A stretch of DNA of 64,000 bases from CAZCEC01 sp964497615 (lineage in GTDB: Bacteria > Chloroflexota > Anaerolineae > Anaerolineales > UBA6663). This document shows positions 41,422 to 49,299 of this stretch, piece by piece. How positions within the stretch are numbered: position 1 is the stretch's first letter; every line of letters starts with the position of its first letter. Below the pieces are notes generated by a model that saw nothing but the letters and a program-made list of their open reading frames with translations, was not told where the DNA came from and did not search any database. The stretch covers positions 124,001 to 188,000 of the forward strand of contig CAZCEC010000001.1 of assembly GCA_964497615.1 (NCBI GenBank), read 5' to 3'. The position numbers and the translations under genes were made by a program.

Positions 41422-42155
41422 TGTTCGAGGCCGCCAAGCGCGCCCACTGGCTGCAAACGCTCGTGGTCCAACTGCTCACGGGACTGCACCCCGCCATCGA
41501 GCACAACGTGGGCAAAACCCTGGCCCTCAAGAAAGCCTTCTACAGCGCGGCCCTCGAAGCCCTGCCCGGCGACTATGCCGAGTTCGGTGTCTTCGAGGGC
41601 ACGTCCCTCATCGCAGCCTTCGAGGCTGACCGCCGCCTGCGCCCGGCCTCGGTCCCGCCGCGCGCCTTCTGGGGCTTCGACTCCTTCGAGGGCGGCTTTA
41701 AGTATTTCGACGAGCGCGACCGCCACCCCTTCTTCCGAGAGGGCGAGTTCGCCAGCAGCCTCGCGCGCACGCAGCGCCGCCTCGAGCGGCACCTGAGGGG
41801 CCGCGCGACCCTCCGGCTGGTGCCGGGGTACTTTGAGACTACCCTCGCCGGCAAGACCGCTCCCGACCTCGGCCTGACCCGCGTTGCGGTGGCGCTGATT
41901 GACTGCGACCTTGGCACGCCGGCCGAGCTGGCCCTGGATTTCCTCGCCCCCGCGCTCCAGCCGGGCAGCGTCCTCATCCTGGACGACTTCTTCGCCTACC
42001 GGGGCAGCCGCCGCCAGGGTGTGGCCGGCGCCTTCGACCGCTTCCGCGCCCGCCACGTGGACTGGGACTTCCGGCGGCTGTTCGACTACGGTCACGGCGG
42101 GCAGGGCTTCATTTTGGTCTGCGACCCCGAAAATCCCGGCGCCCCGCATCCGTAG
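41421..42155 (+). CDS. TylF/macrocin-O-methyltransferase-like protein
   Basis: A 244-residue class I methyltransferase of the TylF type: GDYAEFGVFEGTSLIAAF (SAM-binding region), FWGFDSFEGGFKYF, VALIDCDLGTPAELALDFLAPAL and VLILDDFFAYRGS with acidic metal-binding residues. In glycan clusters these methylate sugars or lipid-linked intermediates. ATG 41421 overlaps the previous stop (TGATG); a TTG at 41412 is also in frame. Confidence 0.75.
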   Translation: MFEAAKRAHWLQTLVVQLLTGLHPAIEHNVGKTLALKKAFYSAALEALPGDYAEFGVFEGTSLIAAFEADRRLRPASVPPRAFWGFDSFEGGFKYFDERDRHPFFREGEFASSLARTQRRLERHLRGRATLRLVPGYFETTLAGKTAPDLGLTRVAVALIDCDLGTPAELALDFLAPALQPGSVLILDDFFAYRGSRRQGVAGAFDRFRARHVDWDFRRLFDYGHGGQGFILVCDPENPGAPHP

Positions 42156-42164
42156 CCATCCAGT

Positions 42165-42182
42165 TATAATGCCCCCCTGATG
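42165..42182 (+). promoter_or_regulatory. TATAAT close to nucleotidyltransferase start
   Basis: A perfect -10 TATAAT (42165-42170) lies nine bases before the ATG at 42180, with no Shine-Dalgarno between; leaderless or nearly leaderless transcription is likely. No clear -35. Confidence 0.5.
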
Positions 42183-43784
42183 CAAATCGTCATCCCCATG
42201 GCTGGGCGCGGCGGCCGCTTTCAGCGCGCTGGTTACGACACCCTCAAGCCCCTCATCGCGGTCGAAGGCCGCCCCATCATCGAGCACGTCGTGGATATGT
42301 TTCCGGGCGAGCACGATTTCTTGTTCATCTGTGCCGATGATCAGTTGGCGGCCACGCCCCTGCGTCCGATCCTGGAGCGCATCGCGCCTGCCGGCCGCAT
42401 CGTCGGCATCCCGGCCCATAAGCTCGGCCCCGTCCACACCGCCCTGGCTGCCGCCGAGTATATTGCGGACGACCAGCCGGTGATCCTCAACTACTGCGAC
42501 TTTTCGGTCGGGTGGGACTATGCCGACTTCCGGCGCGAGCTGGCCGCCCGCAACCCGGCCGGCGCCCTCACCGCCTACCGCGGCTTTCACCCCCACAGCC
42601 TGGGGCCCAATCTTTACGCCTACCTGCGCGAACAGGACCGCTACCTGCTGGAGATCAAGGAGAAGGACTGCTTCACCGACGACCGGCTGAATGAGTATGC
42701 CTCCTCCGGCACCTACTACTTCCGCTCGGGCGAGTTGCTAAAGCACTACTTCCAGCGGGCCGTCGAGCGCGATATGAGGACCAACGGCGAGTTTTACGCC
42801 AGCACGCCATACAACCTGCTGGTTGAGGACAACCTGCCCGTTTACATTTACGAACTGCGCCACTTCCTGCAGTGGGGCACGCCTGAAGACCTGGAAGAGT
42901 ACCTGACCTGGTCCAGCTACTTCTCCCATTGCGCCCATTGGCAGCCCGCCCTGCCGCCTGCGCCCGGCGCTGTGCTGGTCCCCATGGCTGGCGCCGGCGC
43001 GCGCTTCGCACAAGCAGGCTTCTCCCGGCCCAAGCCCCTGGTCCCCGTCGCGGGCAGGCCGCTCGTTGCGCGCGCCCTCGAAACCGTCCCGCCGGCCCGC
43101 AAATGGGTCGCCGTATGCCAGGCTGACCATCTCCGCCAGCCTGACCTGCTCCCGGCCCTCGGGTCCAACGGGCGCGATGTGCAGGTCATCGCGGTGGATG
43201 GCCTGACCGCCGGGCAGGCCAGCACCTGCCTAATGGCCCGGGACCACCTCGACCCCGATGCCCCGCTCTTCATCGCCCCTTGCGACACGGTCTTCATCTA
43301 TGACGAGGCGCGTTGGGCTGCCCTCCTCTCCGATCCTGCGGTGGACTGCGCCGTGTGGACCTTCCGCAATCACGCGCCCGCCAATCGCAACCCGCAGCAG
43401 TATGGCTGGGTCCACGCCACGCCCGCCGGGGACATCACCGGCGTGGCCGTCAAGGCCCTGCTGGCTCCGTCGGGGCAGCTCTACGGTCCACGCGACCCCG
43501 GCATCACGGGCGCGTTCTGGTTTCGGCAGGCCCGCTTCTTCATCGAGGCGGCTGACGCCCTCGTCGCCCAGGACCGGCGCGTGAACGGCGAGTTCTATGT
43601 GGACTCCGCGATTGGCGTGCTGGTGGAGCAGGGCCGCCGCGCTCGCCTCTTCGACGTGCGTCACTACATCTGCCTGGGCACGCCCGACGAGGTGCGCACC
43701 TACGAGTATTGGGCCGACTACTTCAAGTCGGCCCCGCACCACCCCTTCTCAAGGAACGGCCACCGCTCCCCCGGTCATGATTGA
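42180..43784 (+). CDS. Tandem sugar-nucleotidyltransferase (two domains)
   Basis: A 534-residue protein with two complete NTP-transferase (GT-A-like) domains. Domain 1 (1-250): QIVIPMAGRGGRFQRAGYDTLKPLIAVEGRPIIEHV, read in parts, with ILNYCDFSV as the metal-binding Asp region. Domain 2 (265-520): AVLVPMAGAGARFAQAGFSRPKPLVPVAGRPLV in parts, with FIAPCDTVFI. Each keeps the G-x-G-x-R-F and K-P-L signature and an NGEFY motif near its end. Such enzymes activate sugar or polyol phosphates to NDP forms for capsule-type glycans. Two different substrates, or an internal duplication with divided labour, are both possible. Confidence 0.8.
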   Translation: MQIVIPMAGRGGRFQRAGYDTLKPLIAVEGRPIIEHVVDMFPGEHDFLFICADDQLAATPLRPILERIAPAGRIVGIPAHKLGPVHTALAAAEYIADDQPVILNYCDFSVGWDYADFRRELAARNPAGALTAYRGFHPHSLGPNLYAYLREQDRYLLEIKEKDCFTDDRLNEYASSGTYYFRSGELLKHYFQRAVERDMRTNGEFYASTPYNLLVEDNLPVYIYELRHFLQWGTPEDLEEYLTWSSYFSHCAHWQPALPPAPGAVLVPMAGAGARFAQAGFSRPKPLVPVAGRPLVARALETVPPARKWVAVCQADHLRQPDLLPALGSNGRDVQVIAVDGLTAGQASTCLMARDHLDPDAPLFIAPCDTVFIYDEARWAALLSDPAVDCAVWTFRNHAPANRNPQQYGWVHATPAGDITGVAVKALLAPSGQLYGPRDPGITGAFWFRQARFFIEAADALVAQDRRVNGEFYVDSAIGVLVEQGRRARLFDVRHYICLGTPDEVRTYEYWADYFKSAPHHPFSRNGHRSPGHD

Positions 43785-44502
43785 GGCGCCGTCACTCTCG
43801 ATTGTCCTGCCTTGCTACAACGAGGCCGACAATCTCCCGCCGCTGCTGGCCGCTTACGCCGCCGAGTGGCCCACCCAATCCGTGCCCGCTGAGTTGATCC
43901 TGGTCGATAACGGCTCCACCGACGACACCGCCCAGGTGCTGAGGCGCGAGCTGGCCCGGCCCGAACTCGCCTTCGCCCGCGCCTTCACCGTGCCCGCCAA
44001 CCGCGGCTTCGGGCATGGCACGCTGGCCGGCCTCCAGGCTGCCCGCGGCGAGGTCCTGGCCTATTCCCACGCCGATATGCAATACAAGCCCCACGACTGC
44101 TTTGACGCCTATCGCTTGCTCATGGCTCAGCCCGATCCGGCCCGGGCCATCGTTAAGGGCAAGCGGGCGCCTCGCGGCCTGCAGGCTGGCCTGGTCACCA
44201 ACACCATGGCGGCGCTGGCCTCGGCCGTGCTGCTCATGCCGCTGACTGACATCAATGCCCAGCCCAAGGTTTTCCACCGCAGCCATCTGGCCCGCCTGCT
44301 CCGCCCGCCCGATGGCTTTCAATTTGATCTGTACGTGCTCTACACCGCCCGCCGCGCCGGTCTGCGCGTGCTCACCGTGCCAGTCGTCTTTGGCCGCCGT
44401 GCGCATGGCCAGTCCAAATGGGCCTTCAGCATTGTTTCGCGTTACCGCACCATTTGGGCCACCATCGTTTACATCTTCAAGCTTCGGTTGGGTTTGGCCT
44501 GA
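43777..44502 (+). CDS. Family 2 glycosyltransferase (dolichyl-P-mannose synthase-like)
   Basis: A 241-residue GT2 enzyme: LSIVLPCYNEADNLPPLL, ELILVDNGSTDDTAQVL, NRGFGHGTLAGLQAARGEVLAYSHADMQYKP (DxD-like HADMQ) when read in parts, and a C-terminal hydrophobic segment. It transfers a sugar from an NDP donor to polyprenyl phosphate or a membrane acceptor. The ATG overlaps the previous gene's last 8 bases. Its likely partner is the following membrane transferase. Confidence 0.85.
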   Translation: MIEAPSLSIVLPCYNEADNLPPLLAAYAAEWPTQSVPAELILVDNGSTDDTAQVLRRELARPELAFARAFTVPANRGFGHGTLAGLQAARGEVLAYSHADMQYKPHDCFDAYRLLMAQPDPARAIVKGKRAPRGLQAGLVTNTMAALASAVLLMPLTDINAQPKVFHRSHLARLLRPPDGFQFDLYVLYTARRAGLRVLTVPVVFGRRAHGQSKWAFSIVSRYRTIWATIVYIFKLRLGLA

Positions 44503-44555
44503 GGGCTTGTAGTGGTTCCTCCCAGCGGTGGTAAACTCCCCGTGTTCCGCGTTCA

Positions 44556-46226
44556 ATGATTGATCGTCTCATCGCCTTCCGCCAGCGCCACCCTTTGTGG
44601 CTGCTCATCATCCTGGCCGTCCTGGCGCGACTGCTGGCCGTCAGCGTTCGCTTCGTGATCGGCACGGACGAAGGCCTCTTCCTAACTCTCGGCCGCAATT
44701 TGGCCGATGGCCTGGGCTACACCGCTGATGGCCGCACCCTCCAGGTGGACTTTCCCCCGGGCTTCTCGCTCTTTGCGGCCCTGGTCTATTGGCTGGGCGG
44801 GTGGCCCGAGCTTCCGACGCAAATCAACATCCTGGGCTTCGGCAGCCTGATCGTCCTGCCCGTTTACTGGCTGGGCCGTCACCTGGCCACCGAGCAAACC
44901 GGCTTGCGCGCCGGCCTGTTCGTGGCGCTCGTCCCGGCCCTCACCCTGGCCCAGGGCAACTTCGAGGCCGTGGCAGAGCCGCTCTACAGTCTGTTGTTCT
45001 ACACTGGCTGGGCGCTCGTCTGGCGCGGCCTGACCCGGCGCGAGGCCTGGGTTTTCCCGGCGGCTGGCCTGGCGCTCGGCGCCGCCCACCTTGTCCGCTG
45101 GGAGGCCGTCATCCTGGGCGGCATCGCCGCCCTGATTATCCTTCTTGGCCTGTGGCGCAAGGGCGAACCCGAGCCCCCGCCCGCGCCGCCGCGCCAGTAT
45201 CACGGCGCCCGACCTGTCGCCACCGCCCCGGCGCGCCCCACGCCCGCCCTGCTGGCCGTGCGCCTCAATCAGCCCCTGGCCGCGGCGGGCCTGTTCCTGG
45301 CCGGCCTGGCGCTCTTCGCGCTGCCGTATGCAGCCTACCTCTACGCGCACACGGGCGCGGTCACCAGCCCCAAGACCCGCATCACCCTCTGGCATGCCGC
45401 CGCCCTCGACGCCGCCCGCGATGACCCGTTCGCCTACGAGAAGGCTTACGACTCCTACGAGGCGTTTCTAAACGACCCGCGCACGCCCTTGCCTGTGCCG
45501 TCCCTGACCCTCAGCCAGACCGCCGTACGTTATGCCCGTAATGTGCTGCTGGAGTTAAGGCTGTGGCTGACGTCGGTGAGCCTGATGACGTCGCTGTGGA
45601 TCGTTCCGGCGCTCGTTGGGGTGGGGGGCTTGCCGCGCCGCCGCGCGCTCTTCCTGCTCGTGCCCTTCCTGCCCCTGGCCCTCATCCCTCTCTCGGTGAT
45701 GGACCCGCGCTATTTCCTGCCCGCCCTCCCCGCTGCGCTTCTCTTCGCGGCCTGCGGCTGGAGCATCCTGGACGACTACCTGCCGGTGGCGCGTTTCATG
45801 CTGGCCGGCCGCTCACGCCGCTGGCCGCTGGCCGCGATTGGCGTTGCCCTCACCCTGTTTGCCTTTACATTGGGCAGCCTCGTTGGGCCGTTCCTCTTCC
45901 CTAGCCCCACCGAGTACCGAACCGCCGGCCTCGCGCTCCGCGGCCAGCTCCCGCCGGAGGCACACATCGTGGCCCGCAAGCGCCAGGTGCCTTTCTATGC
46001 GAATGCCGCCTGGGAGTGGCTGCCCTATGGCGACCTCGACGACGTGCTTGCCTATGCCGCCTCCCACGAGGCCGAGTACCTGGTGATCGACGACGCCACC
46101 ACCCCGGCCCTCCGCCCGCAGCTCGCCTACCTACTCGATCCCGCTCAGGCGCCTGCGAGCCTGACTCCAGTTTACGTCTCGACCGCCGGCCCGCGCGTCA
46201 TCGTCTATCGCATCACCGCGCCTTAG
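44556..46226 (+). CDS. PMT/ArnT-like membrane glycosyltransferase
   Basis: A 556-residue, roughly 11-helix protein of the GT39/GT83 fold. The first loop keeps the catalytic acidic region (FVIGTDEGLFLTLGRNLADG), and DFPPGFSLFAALVYW follows as in ArnT-like proteins. The C-terminal soluble part (about 465-556) follows the last helix. It would transfer a sugar from a polyprenyl-phosphate donor, likely made by the preceding GT2, to an extracytoplasmic acceptor. Its 3' end overlaps the convergent methyltransferase gene by 14 bases. Confidence 0.8.
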   Translation: MIDRLIAFRQRHPLWLLIILAVLARLLAVSVRFVIGTDEGLFLTLGRNLADGLGYTADGRTLQVDFPPGFSLFAALVYWLGGWPELPTQINILGFGSLIVLPVYWLGRHLATEQTGLRAGLFVALVPALTLAQGNFEAVAEPLYSLLFYTGWALVWRGLTRREAWVFPAAGLALGAAHLVRWEAVILGGIAALIILLGLWRKGEPEPPPAPPRQYHGARPVATAPARPTPALLAVRLNQPLAAAGLFLAGLALFALPYAAYLYAHTGAVTSPKTRITLWHAAALDAARDDPFAYEKAYDSYEAFLNDPRTPLPVPSLTLSQTAVRYARNVLLELRLWLTSVSLMTSLWIVPALVGVGGLPRRRALFLLVPFLPLALIPLSVMDPRYFLPALPAALLFAACGWSILDDYLPVARFMLAGRSRRWPLAAIGVALTLFAFTLGSLVGPFLFPSPTEYRTAGLALRGQLPPEAHIVARKRQVPFYANAAWEWLPYGDLDDVLAYAASHEAEYLVIDDATTPALRPQLAYLLDPAQAPASLTPVYVSTAGPRVIVYRITAP

Positions 46227-47022
46227 CCGGCCACGTTGAGTCCAGCACCAGGAATCCCCGCCGTGCCAGGGCCGGCCGCGGGTCCACCCCATAACCGTAG
46301 TGCTCCCGCAGCCGCGCCGCCGCCCGCGCGAACACCTGCCGCCTGTCTTGCGCCTGCGACCGCGCCGCCTGCCAGGCTGCGTGCCAGGCCGCGAAAAACT
46401 GGTCAACGGCGCCGCCTGGCTGGGCGTGGTGGATGAAGTTCTTCGGCAGCACCGCCTGAAACTGCCGCGGCACAAAATCGCGCCGCAGGCTGGGCGCGAG
46501 CACCAGCGCCGTCCGTGCCAGGCCGGACGCCTCCTTCTGATACAGGTTGAAGGTCACCAGCCGCCCGAGCGGGTCCGAGGTGCCCTCCAGCAGCAGTCCG
46601 CCTGGTGTCAGCACGTCCGCAATCGCGCTGAGCGCCTCGGCGACTGCCGCCTCTGGGTACTGCCGCAGCACATTGAACGCCCGCACCACGCTCACGCGCT
46701 CACCCGGCAGGAGCGGCAGGTTGAACCCGCCCAGCCGGAAGCTCAGCCCCGGCTCCACATAGGGCGCTGCCTCCGCGACCCGCTGCGGGTCGATCTCCAC
46801 CCCCAGCACCTCGAGCCGTTCGTTAAGTCGCCGCAGCCGGTGCAGCGTCTCCACTGAGGTGATCGGATAGGCGCCGTAGCCCAGGTCCACGTACAACCCA
46901 GGCATATGGCGGACCAACTCCGGATAGGCCAGCGCCAGGAAGGTGTCCGTCTTGCGCAGCCGGTTGGGGGCGGTCTTGCCTCGTGTTGCCTGCCCCACGG
47001 GGCGCGCGGGTCGTCTGATCAT
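46213..47022 (-). CDS. SAM-dependent methyltransferase
   Basis: A 269-residue class I methyltransferase-like protein: LYVDLGYGAYPITSVETLHRL (motif I, D-L-G-x-G), LEVLGVEIDPQRVAEA (motif II acidic E-I-D), VRAFNVLRQYPEAAV, and VLTPGGLLLEGTSDP (post-motif). The substrate is unknown. ATG 47022 is supported by TACAAT six bases upstream (leaderless) and by the family start; the open frame further upstream runs through the divergent promoter. Confidence 0.75.
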   Translation of the reverse strand: MIRRPARPVGQATRGKTAPNRLRKTDTFLALAYPELVRHMPGLYVDLGYGAYPITSVETLHRLRRLNERLEVLGVEIDPQRVAEAAPYVEPGLSFRLGGFNLPLLPGERVSVVRAFNVLRQYPEAAVAEALSAIADVLTPGGLLLEGTSDPLGRLVTFNLYQKEASGLARTALVLAPSLRRDFVPRQFQAVLPKNFIHHAQPGGAVDQFFAAWHAAWQAARSQAQDRRQVFARAAARLREHYGYGVDPRPALARRGFLVLDSTWPAKAR

Positions 47023-47028
47023 GCCGCG

Positions 47029-47060
47029 ATTGTAGCTGCTTCTCGATTCTGAATTACAAT
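47029..47060. promoter_or_regulatory. Overlapping divergent promoters
   Basis: On plus, TTGTAG (47030-47035), 19 bases, TACAAT (47055-47060) reads toward the FAH gene. On minus, TTGTAA (47059-47054), 19 bases, TACAAT (47034-47029) reads toward the methyltransferase. Each -10 is the complement of the other's -35, so only one polymerase can bind at a time. Confidence 0.55.
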
Positions 47061-47100
47061 AGCTGCGCACACTATCCCCACCACCCCACACGGAGACATC

Positions 47101-47961
47101 ATGCGTTTCGCCACCTATCAAACTGACCAGGGACCCCAGCTTGCCGTCGTCCACGCCGGCGCCCTCCATGCGGTGCCCGGTCACGACATGCTGTCCCTCC
47201 TCGCTGCCGGCGACGCCGGCCTGGCTGTCGCCGCGGAGGCGGTCAAGACTGGCCCTGGGGTCAGCCTGGATTCAGCCGACCTCCTGGCTCCCATTCCTAA
47301 CCCGCGGCGCAATGTCTTTTGCGTCGGCCTGAACTATTTCGCGCACGGCGAGGAAGGCGCCGCCGCGCGCGGCCAGAAGTTTGTCCCGCCCGCCCAGCCC
47401 CTGTTCTTCACCAAGGCCACCACCGCCGTCAACGGCCCGTACGCCGACGTCCCTTTCGACGCGGCCGTCTCGGAGCAGATTGACTGGGAGGTCGAATTGG
47501 CCTTCGTGATTGGCCGCGGCGGCAAGAACATCACCGCGGCCCAGGCCATGGACCACGTCTTTGGCTATACGGTCGTCAACGACATCTCGGCCCGCGACCT
47601 GCAGTCGTCGCATGGCGGCCAGTTCTTTAAGGGCAAGAGCCTGGACGGGACCTGCCCGATGGGGCCGTGGATTGTCACCCGCGATGAGATTCCCGACCCG
47701 AATGTGCTGCGGGCTCAGTGCCGCGTCAACGGCGTCACCAAGCAGGACTCCACCACGGCCGAGTTTATCTTCAAGATCCCCCAGTTGGTGGAATGGCTCT
47801 CGCGTGGCCTCACCCTCCTCCCGGGCGACGTCATCGCCACCGGCACGCCCTCCGGCGTCGGCTTCGCCCGCACGCCGCCCGAGTTCCTCAAGCCCGGCGA
47901 CATCGTCGAGTGCGAGGTGGAGGGCATTGGCGTCATCCGCAACCGCGTCGTCGCCGCATAG
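47101..47961 (+). CDS. Fumarylacetoacetate hydrolase-family protein
   Basis: A 286-residue FAH-superfamily enzyme that cleaves or isomerises 2-oxo acids. Metal-binding region: IDWEVELAFVIGRGGKNI (E-x-E) and later GYTVVNDISARDLQ (Asp), with KSLDGTCPMGPW and GDVIATGTPSGVGFARTPP as in the HpcE/FAHD group. The N-terminal ~65 residues form the small beta domain. The ATG follows CGGAGACATC. Pathway unclear: no aromatic-degradation partner is adjacent. Confidence 0.9.
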   Translation: MRFATYQTDQGPQLAVVHAGALHAVPGHDMLSLLAAGDAGLAVAAEAVKTGPGVSLDSADLLAPIPNPRRNVFCVGLNYFAHGEEGAAARGQKFVPPAQPLFFTKATTAVNGPYADVPFDAAVSEQIDWEVELAFVIGRGGKNITAAQAMDHVFGYTVVNDISARDLQSSHGGQFFKGKSLDGTCPMGPWIVTRDEIPDPNVLRAQCRVNGVTKQDSTTAEFIFKIPQLVEWLSRGLTLLPGDVIATGTPSGVGFARTPPEFLKPGDIVECEVEGIGVIRNRVVAA

Positions 47962-47966
47962 AGGGT

Positions 47967-48039
47967 ATGCTTTCCAAACCGAAACAGGCTGGGCCGGTGT
48001 AGCACACCGGCCCAGCCTGTTTCGGTTTGGGATAAGCAT
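47967..48039. terminator. Very long perfect hairpin, bidirectional terminator
   Basis: A perfect 27-bp stem (47974-48000 and 48004-48030) with a 3-base loop AGC, extended by outer arms ATGCTT/AAGCAT (47967-47972, 48034-48039). It separates the convergent FAH and molybdopterin genes. The stem ends in A/T-rich outer bases, but no classical U-run follows. Confidence 0.75.
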
Positions 48040-48043
48040 TCAT

Positions 48044-49072
48044 TCAGCCGGCGGCCACTACCTCCACCTCTGTAACCCACTTGACCCAAAACCAGCCGCG
48101 CCGCGTCGGGGCTACCACCCGCACCGGGAACCCGTGCAGGTGATTGAGCACCTCGCTGCCGACGTGCGTTGCCAGCACTAAATCCTTCGCCTCGGCCAGC
48201 GTGAAGTCGCCAAAGTAGCCCGACGCCCCTCGCAGCCGCACGAGCGCCGCCGTGGTCCCTGGCATGCCCGCCAACTCCAGCAGCGGCCACAGCGCCGCGC
48301 CGCTCCACTTCTGCGTGCTGTACCAGCCTGTCGTGCAGTCCAGCGTCTGCACCGTCTCCGCCACCGGCCGCGCCAGAATGTCCGCGTAATTCAGCCGATA
48401 GGGCGTCTGCACCGCCCCGTGCACCGCCAGGAACCAGGTCTCGGGGTCTAGCGTGATCCGCCCTTCGCCGGCCAGGTGCGTGATTGGAAAGTCGTTGCCC
48501 GAAAACGATTTGGCTTCCACCGACCCGGTGATCGCCCGCGGCTTTTCAGGCAGGGCGCGCACCTGCGCCAGCCGCTCGGCCGCCAGCCATCCCGCGATCC
48601 CGGCGGCGCCGACACCCGCCAGCTTGAATGCGCCGCGGCGCGAGGTGAACTCCCGCCGCTTGGGCTTCGGCCACCGCCGCCAGACATGGATTGCCAGCGG
48701 CGCCAGCAGCCCCAGGGCCAGCATCCAGTGCCAGGAGACTGCCGTATCGCCATACCCGGCTACCCAGTACAACTCCGGCCCCAGCCGCCACGTCCACAGC
48801 AGCCCAAACCCCATCACCAGGATCAGCAGCGCCGCCAGGGTGAGCGACACCGCGAGCATCACGCTCCGGTCGAACCGCGGGCCGGGACCGCGCCGCAGCG
48901 AGCGCCAGGCGATGAAGGCCTTCCACGGCAGCAGCGCCACCAGGCCCCACGCCGCCGCCCGGTGAACGTGGTTGACCCAGCCGTGCAGGGTGAAGAAGAG
49001 ACCCCACAGGCCCGTCAGGGTCAGGGCGATGAGCAGGGCCAGCAGCACCGTGTTCGTAAATCGGACCAGCAT
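48044..49072 (-). CDS. Membrane-anchored molybdopterin oxidoreductase (sulfite oxidase-type)
   Basis: A 342-residue fusion. Residues 1-135 hold four transmembrane helices with His residues resembling a cytochrome b561-like anchor (NHVHRAAAWGLVALLPWKAF, SWHWMLALGLLAPLAIHVWRRW). A Tat-like RRGAFKLAGVGAAGIAGW follows near residue 145. The C-terminal domain (about 175-342) is an oxidoreductase molybdopterin-binding domain with the metal-ligand Cys in TVQTLDCTTGWYS. It probably transfers electrons between an exported substrate and membrane haem. A TACAAT lies seven bases before the ATG (leaderless). Confidence 0.85.
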   Translation of the reverse strand: MLVRFTNTVLLALLIALTLTGLWGLFFTLHGWVNHVHRAAAWGLVALLPWKAFIAWRSLRRGPGPRFDRSVMLAVSLTLAALLILVMGFGLLWTWRLGPELYWVAGYGDTAVSWHWMLALGLLAPLAIHVWRRWPKPKRREFTSRRGAFKLAGVGAAGIAGWLAAERLAQVRALPEKPRAITGSVEAKSFSGNDFPITHLAGEGRITLDPETWFLAVHGAVQTPYRLNYADILARPVAETVQTLDCTTGWYSTQKWSGAALWPLLELAGMPGTTAALVRLRGASGYFGDFTLAEAKDLVLATHVGSEVLNHLHGFPVRVVAPTRRGWFWVKWVTEVEVVAAG

Positions 49073-49136
49073 GGCAAGGATTGTAGCGGGGAGTCCTTAC
49101 GCGCCGCTTGACAAAGTTCTGACGGCGAGGAAACGC

Positions 49137-49179
49137 AAACGCGGCCATTGGGCTCGTATGAGTGCCAATGACCGCGTTT
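49137..49179 (-). terminator. Terminator of the tRNA-Pro gene
   Basis: An imperfect ~16-bp inverted repeat (49137-49152 and 49164-49179; arms aaacgcggccattgg and ccaatgaccgcgttt) begins 8 bases after the tRNA 3' end in its direction of transcription. Reading on minus the 3' arm is followed by a short T-rich run. Confidence 0.6.
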
Positions 49180-49187
49180 GATGTCTG

Positions 49188-49262
49188 TCGGGGCGATAGG
49201 ATTTGAACCTACGACCCCCTGCACCCCATGCAGGTGCGCTAGCCGGGCTGCGCCACGCCCCG
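49188..49262 (-). tRNA. tRNA-Pro (anticodon GGG)
   Basis: Minus-strand cloverleaf: acceptor CGGGGCG (49262-49256) pairs with CGCCCCG (49195-49189), discriminator A at 49188. D arm GCGC...GCGC. Anticodon stem CCTGC/GCAGG encloses loop ATGGGGT with GGG. The T arm contains GGTTCAAATCC. CCA is not encoded. Confidence 0.95.
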
Positions 49263-49299
49263 ATTGACGCGGGCATTATACCATAGACCCCTGACTCGA

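Noticed and set aside
49109..49114. TTGACA near 49110 as a promoter
   Set aside because: It reads on the plus strand toward the tRNA terminator and no -10 follows at 16-18 bases; both neighbouring genes are on minus.
49188..49262. tRNA-Pro as an integration site
   Set aside because: No integrase gene, direct repeat of its 3' end or foreign segment is seen beside it; the mobile element uses the NTF2-like gene instead.
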